From NCBI GenBank assembly GCA_003157295.1, contig PMJF01000055.1:1-17306 (forward strand): 17,306 nucleotides of DNA, given 5' to 3'. A program made the position numbers and the translations under genes. Shown one piece after another: positions 14,147-17,306 of the stretch (the first letter of the stretch is position 1; each line of letters opens with the position of its first letter). The notes beneath the pieces are model-generated. The model had not been told where the DNA came from. It saw only the letters and a program-made list of their open reading frames with translations, and ran no database searches. This DNA comes from Candidatus Moraniibacteriota bacterium (GTDB taxonomy: Bacteria; Patescibacteriota; Minisyncoccia; Moranbacterales; UBA11712).

Positions 14147-15337
14147 ATGGCGGCAGTATTTGAGCGAACAAAACCTCACGTAAACGTCGGAACGATCGGA
14201 CACGTAGACCACGGAAAGACCACTCTTACCGCGGCAATTCTTCATGTCTTGAGCTTTTATGGCCAAGCAGTAGAAAAGGGAGTTGACGAAATTGACAAAG
14301 CTCCGGAAGAAAAGGAGCGGGGAATCACTATCGCTACGGCTCACTGTGAATATGAATCTGATAAAAGGCACTATGCTCACGTAGACTGCCCAGGGCATGC
14401 CGATTATATCAAAAATATGATCACAGGAGCGGCCCAGATGGATGGAGCGATCCTGGTGGTTAGTGCGACCGATGGACCGATGCCACAGACAAGAGAACAT
14501 ATCCTCCTCGCCCGCCAAGTAGGCGTTCCGGCGGTTGTCGTTTTTCTTAACAAGGTTGATATGGTTGACGATCCTGAGTTGGTTGATCTGGTTGAAGCGG
14601 AAGTGAGAGAATTGCTCACCAAGTACGAATTTGACGGAGATAACGCGTCTATCATTCGCGGTTCCGCCCTTAAAGCCCTTGAGACGAAAAGCAAGGATGA
14701 TGAAGCGGCGAAACCCATTATGGACCTTATGGCGGCGCTGGATGAGAAAATTCCGGAACCGGTTCGCGACGTTGACAAACCTTTCCTTATGCCGATCGAA
14801 GACATTTTTTCTATCGAAGGCCGGGGAACGGTGGTAACTGGAAGAATCGAAAGAGGAACGGTGAACATCAACGAAGAAGTTGAAATTGTTGGAATTCGAG
14901 CTACATCAAAAACGATTGTTACCGGGATCGAAATGTTCAATAAGACTCTTGACAGAGGCCAAGCCGGGGATAACGCCGGAATTCTTCTGCGCGGAATCAA
15001 AAAAGAAGACGTGGAGAGAGGACAGGTTTTGGCTAAGCCAGGATCGATCAATCCGCACACTGAGTTCGAGGGAGAAATTTATATTTTGACCAAAGAAGAA
15101 GGCGGACGCCATACCCCGTTTTTCAAGGGATACAAGCCCCAATTTTACATCCGAACTACGGATGTTACGGGAGACGTGATCCTTCCTGAAGGAACGGAAA
15201 TGGTTATGCCGGGAGATACGGTTAATCTGACGGTCAAGTTGATGGCTCCGGTGGCGCTGGAAGAAGGAATGCGCTTCGCGATCCGCGAAGGAGGCAAAAC
15301 CGTTGGAGCGGGAGTGGCAACGAAGATCATAAAATAG
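14147..15337 (+). CDS. tuf: Elongation factor Tu
   Basis: GTPase that delivers aminoacyl-tRNA to the ribosome. 396 aa, normal length. The ATG at 14147 gives [25 protein letters not shown]; an in-frame TTG 11 codons upstream would add a poor leader. P-loop GHVDHGKT (18-25), switch I ERGITI (57-62), DCPGHADY (80-87, with His84 at the catalytic position) and NKVD (135-138), then the SALKAL motif. Domain 2 includes [16 protein letters not shown] and RGQAGDNAG. Domain 3 has [32 protein letters not shown] and the end [13 protein letters not shown]. Its own promoter separates it from fusA, although the str gene order is kept. rpsJ follows after 47 nt. Confidence 0.98.
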   Translation: MAAVFERTKPHVNVGTIGHVDHGKTTLTAAILHVLSFYGQAVEKGVDEIDKAPEEKERGITIATAHCEYESDKRHYAHVDCPGHADYIKNMITGAAQMDGAILVVSATDGPMPQTREHILLARQVGVPAVVVFLNKVDMVDDPELVDLVEAEVRELLTKYEFDGDNASIIRGSALKALETKSKDDEAAKPIMDLMAALDEKIPEPVRDVDKPFLMPIEDIFSIEGRGTVVTGRIERGTVNINEEVEIVGIRATSKTIVTGIEMFNKTLDRGQAGDNAGILLRGIKKEDVERGQVLAKPGSINPHTEFEGEIYILTKEEGGRHTPFFKGYKPQFYIRTTDVTGDVILPEGTEMVMPGDTVNLTVKLMAPVALEEGMRFAIREGGKTVGAGVATKIIK

Positions 15338-15384
15338 TTAGTAGTCATTATCGTTAAATAGTTTTTTAATATACCAAAAGCCAG

Positions 15385-15720
15385 ATGTCAATCAAGAAGC
15401 CGGCTGAAGAAGAGGCCAAGCAGCGGATCAGGATAAAAATTAAGGCTTACGATCACAAGGTGATAGATCGCAGCGCGCGCCAGATAGTGGAAACGGCAGA
15501 GCGGACGGGAGCGGAGATCTCCGGACCGGTGCCTTTGCCGACCCAAATTCGCAAATACACCGTGAACAAATCCACCTTTGTCAATAAAGACAGCCGCGAT
15601 CAATATGAGATGAGAATTCATAAGAGATTGATTGACATTTTTAGTCCCAGCGCGAAAACTATTGACAATTTGACCAATCTGGATCTGCCGGCGGGAGTGG
15701 ACATTGAGATTAAAATGTAG
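15385..15720 (+). CDS. rpsJ: 30S ribosomal protein S10
   Basis: Small-subunit head protein, also the NusE partner of NusB in antitermination. 111 aa, with an acidic/basic N-terminal stretch of ~12 residues before the usual core start [16 protein letters not shown]. Family motifs: [53 protein letters not shown], and an end in [12 protein letters not shown]. It follows tuf by 47 nt with no clear promoter or Shine-Dalgarno sequence between, so co-transcription from the tuf promoter is likely. A new promoter and leader follow it rather than precede it. Confidence 0.96.
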   Translation: MSIKKPAEEEAKQRIRIKIKAYDHKVIDRSARQIVETAERTGAEISGPVPLPTQIRKYTVNKSTFVNKDSRDQYEMRIHKRLIDIFSPSAKTIDNLTNLDLPAGVDIEIKM

Positions 15721-15728
15721 AATATAAT
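15698..15728 (+). promoter_or_regulatory. Candidate promoter of rplC-rplD-rplW
   Basis: A perfect TATAAT (15723-15728) lies three bases after the rpsJ stop. The best -35-like matches overlap the end of rpsJ: TGGACA (15698-15703, 19-bp spacer) or GACATT (15700-15705, 17-bp spacer). Both are weak, so the call rests mainly on the -10. Confidence 0.45.
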
Positions 15729-15769
15729 CTAGTTAAAGTCCCTTTATTTCGGGATACTGAGCTAGCAAT

Positions 15770-15810
15770 AAAATCCTTTTGGGTTTTGGCTGGATCTGGT
15801 CCAGCTTTTT
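15770..15810 (+). terminator. Tandem hairpins with U tract in the rplC leader; possible attenuator
   Basis: A first hairpin pairs AAAATCC (15770-15776) with GGGTTTT (15781-15787), with one G-U pair, around TTTT. One base later, GCTGGA (15789-15794) pairs perfectly with TCCAGC (15800-15805) around TCTGG and is followed by TTTTT (15806-15810). The second is an intrinsic-terminator shape. It sits only 15 bases before the rplC ATG, inside a leader of about 90 nt, so premature termination or attenuation is plausible. Confidence 0.55.
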
Positions 15811-15825
15811 GTTTAAATAAAGATT

Positions 15826-16425
15826 ATGGCCAAGTTTATTCTCGGAAAAAAGCTCGGAATGAGCACTATATATGATGAAAAGCAAGGCGCGCTGAACGTG
15901 ACCCTTGTTGAGTGTGCGTCGAATGTGATCACTCAGATCAGAAGCAATGAAAAAGATAAATATGAAGCCGTGCAGATCGGACTTGCGAAGCCAAGTAAGG
16001 GAGCAGTCGGCAAGCAAAAAGGAAAATATTCGAAGGATTTCTTCAAGATCAAAGAATTCAAAGGCGGAGCGAAAGATTTGAAGGTCGGGGATGCGCTTGG
16101 CATAGATCAGTTTGAGGTGGGTGATAAGGTGAAAGTTTCCGGAACTTCAAAAGCCAAAGGATTCCAAGGCGTGGTTAAAAGGCACGGCTTCAAAGGATCG
16201 CCGAAATCTCACGGACATAAGCATGATCTGCGGGCGCCTGGTTCCATCGGAGCCACTTTTCCGGAGCACGTCATCAAGGGGAAAAGAATGGCTGGAAGAA
16301 TGGGCGGCGAGCGGTCAACATCGCTTAATTTGAAAATAGCTGCCATTGACAAGGAAAACAACATTTTGTTTTTGAAGGGTGCGGTGCCGGGAGTGAAGGG
16401 AAGAATAGTTGAAATAGTCGGTTAA
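15826..16425 (+). CDS. rplC: 50S ribosomal protein L3
   Basis: Early-assembly large-subunit protein with an extension toward the peptidyl-transferase centre. 199 aa, slightly shorter than E. coli L3 (209). Start MAKFILGKKLGMSTIYDE is typical. Then TLVECASNVITQIR, the KVSGTSKAKGFQGVVKRHGFKG block, PKSHGHKHDLRAPGSIGATFPEHV, the loop KGKRMAGRMGGERST, and an end in LFLKGAVPGVKGRIVEI. It is preceded by its own candidate promoter and terminator-like leader, and followed 10 nt later by rplD. No Shine-Dalgarno sequence. Confidence 0.97.
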   Translation: MAKFILGKKLGMSTIYDEKQGALNVTLVECASNVITQIRSNEKDKYEAVQIGLAKPSKGAVGKQKGKYSKDFFKIKEFKGGAKDLKVGDALGIDQFEVGDKVKVSGTSKAKGFQGVVKRHGFKGSPKSHGHKHDLRAPGSIGATFPEHVIKGKRMAGRMGGERSTSLNLKIAAIDKENNILFLKGAVPGVKGRIVEIVG

Positions 16426-16435
16426 TTATAGAAAT

Positions 16436-17074
16436 ATGAAATTTTCGGTCCATAATCTAAAAGGAGAAAAAGTAAAAGATATGGAGCTACCAGGGTCTGT
16501 TTTTGGCTTGCCTGCCAATGACGCGCTCCTCCATCAAGTTTTTGTATCTCAATACGCCAACCAAAGGCAGGTTTTGGCGCACACCAAAGACAGGTCGGAA
16601 AGAGCCGGATCTGGAAAAAAACCTTGGAAGCAAAAAGGCACAGGAAGAGCCCGGGTAGGATCCGTTCGAACGCCGGTATGGCGAAAAGGAGGCGTTGTTT
16701 TCGGTCCGACCAAAGACAGAAATTTCAAAAAAGATATACCTAAAAAAATGAACAAGAAAGCATTGGCAGTAGCGCTGAGCGGAAAAGTGAGGGATAAGGA
16801 ATTGTTTTTGGTGGACAGTCTCAAGATGAGCTCTGCGAAAACAAAGGTGATGAAAGAGGCATTTGAGAAGCTAAAGATAAATAGATCCGGTTTGATCGCG
16901 TTTTCCAAAGAGGAAAAGACGACCATGAGAGCCAGCCGCAATCTGCCGAAGATAGACAATATTGACGTAATGAATCTGAATGTTCTCGATATCCTGAACC
17001 ATAAGTATCTGATTTTGAGCGAAGAAGGAGTCAGGATTTTGGAGCAAAAGTATAAATCAGTGAGCAAGAAATAA
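16436..17074 (+). CDS. rplD: 50S ribosomal protein L4
   Basis: Large-subunit protein that lines the exit tunnel through a long loop. In E. coli it also represses the S10 operon by attenuation and translational control. 212 aa, normal. Motifs: LPANDALLHQVFVSQYANQRQ, the tunnel-loop signature GSGKKPWKQKGTGRARVGSVR, P.WRKGGVVFGP, and the C-terminal half with NIDVMNLNVLDILNHKYLIL. It starts 10 nt after rplC and ends one base before the rplW ATG, so the three genes form one transcript. Whether L4 acts on the rplC leader found here is not known. Confidence 0.97.
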   Translation: MKFSVHNLKGEKVKDMELPGSVFGLPANDALLHQVFVSQYANQRQVLAHTKDRSERAGSGKKPWKQKGTGRARVGSVRTPVWRKGGVVFGPTKDRNFKKDIPKKMNKKALAVALSGKVRDKELFLVDSLKMSSAKTKVMKEAFEKLKINRSGLIAFSKEEKTTMRASRNLPKIDNIDVMNLNVLDILNHKYLILSEEGVRILEQKYKSVSKK

Positions 17075-17075
17075 T

Positions 17076-17306
17076 ATGGGAATTTTTGATAAAATAATCG
17101 GAAAAGAAGAGGAAGAAGAATCGGCGGAAAAGCCGAAGAAAGCGGCGACGGTTAAGCTTGAAAAGAAAGAAAAAAAGCCGGTAGCCAAAAAGACGGAAGA
17201 AAAAGCGAAGGCAAAAGCAAAACCGTCTGGAAAAAAGATGATGAAAAGGGAAGAAAATATTGCCCACCGGATCATTTTGGAGCCGATAATTTCAGAAAAA
17301 TCAACA
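17076..17306 (+). CDS. rplW: 50S ribosomal protein L23, N-terminal part with a long charged extension (runs off the window)
   Basis: An open frame from ATG 17076 to the last base gives 77 residues with no stop. It starts MGIFDKIIGKEEEEE and continues as a Lys/Glu/Ala-rich, low-complexity stretch to about residue 60. It then reads AHRIILEPIISEKST (63-77), the usual beginning of L23 (I..P.ISEKS). Gene order rplD-rplW and the one-base gap support the call. L23 binds 23S rRNA at the tunnel exit and docks trigger factor and SRP. The ~60-residue extension is unusual compared with E. coli L23, which starts close to this motif. The C-terminal part lies outside the window. Confidence 0.88.
   Translation, partial: MGIFDKIIGKEEEEESAEKPKKAATVKLEKKEKKPVAKKTEEKAKAKAKPSGKKMMKREENIAHRIILEPIISEKST

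Noticed and set aside
14404..15060. Open frame on the - strand opposite tuf
   Set aside because: It lies fully inside the highly conserved EF-Tu gene, and its Ser/Thr/Ile-rich translation has no family features.

Overview
The window looks like a chromosomal segment of a Candidate Phyla Radiation (Patescibacteria) bacterium, probably Parcubacteria-like. The evidence is the exported-protein motif RAWVEP...PPGG(N/D)xxAPINxG...QTKxG after a Lys-rich N-terminal membrane helix, Trp-rich 'GYAWNSG...GWIKMDG' proteins, and Cys-rich 'CGSFNG...LC..GTPS...WTCG' modules. These are familiar to me from that group; no database search was possible. TGA is used as a stop (for example at the ends of the genes stopping at 5182, 8506 and 9242), so the alternative code 25 of Gracilibacteria/Absconditabacteria does not apply.

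Region 1 (1-10388) holds three consecutive copies of an exported-protein cassette, all on the + strand and in the same order A-B-C. A is a Trp/Gly-rich then Cys-rich secreted protein of 355-390 aa. B is an exported protein with a conserved WVEP N-terminus, followed by a phage-tail-collar-like domain, a Cys/Tyr-rich C-terminal domain, or both. C is a membrane-anchored, nearly Cys-free protein with two or three repeated small beta domains. Cassette 1 is A1 60-1127, B1a 1155-1718, B1b 1778-2911 and C1 2950-3825. Cassette 2 is A2 4010-5182, B2 5220-6386 and C2 6414-7274. Cassette 3 is A3 7397-8506, B3 8544-9242 and C3 9264-10388. Cassettes 1 and 2 share a perfect promoter-plus-signal-peptide repeat of at least 148 bp. 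B1a and B1b share a perfect 170-bp block. These repeats, and the mosaic relationship of the A genes, indicate recent duplication or gene conversion. The function is unknown; a cell-surface or host-attachment structure is an inference.

Region 2 (10389-10606) is a 218-base spacer with a possible terminator and a strong promoter (TTGACA-17-TATTAT).

Region 3 (10607-17306) is the str/S10 ribosomal cluster: rpsL, rpsG, fusA, a small Phd/YefM-antitoxin-like gene, tuf, rpsJ, rplC, rplD and the beginning of rplW, which runs off the end. It has several regulatory candidates. A perfect 22-bp inverted repeat ends one base before the fusA start and contains its only Shine-Dalgarno-like sequence. tuf has its own promoter. 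An rplC leader has a consensus TATAAT and an intrinsic-terminator-like hairpin. Almost no gene in the window has a Shine-Dalgarno sequence; starts are preceded by A/T-rich leaders.
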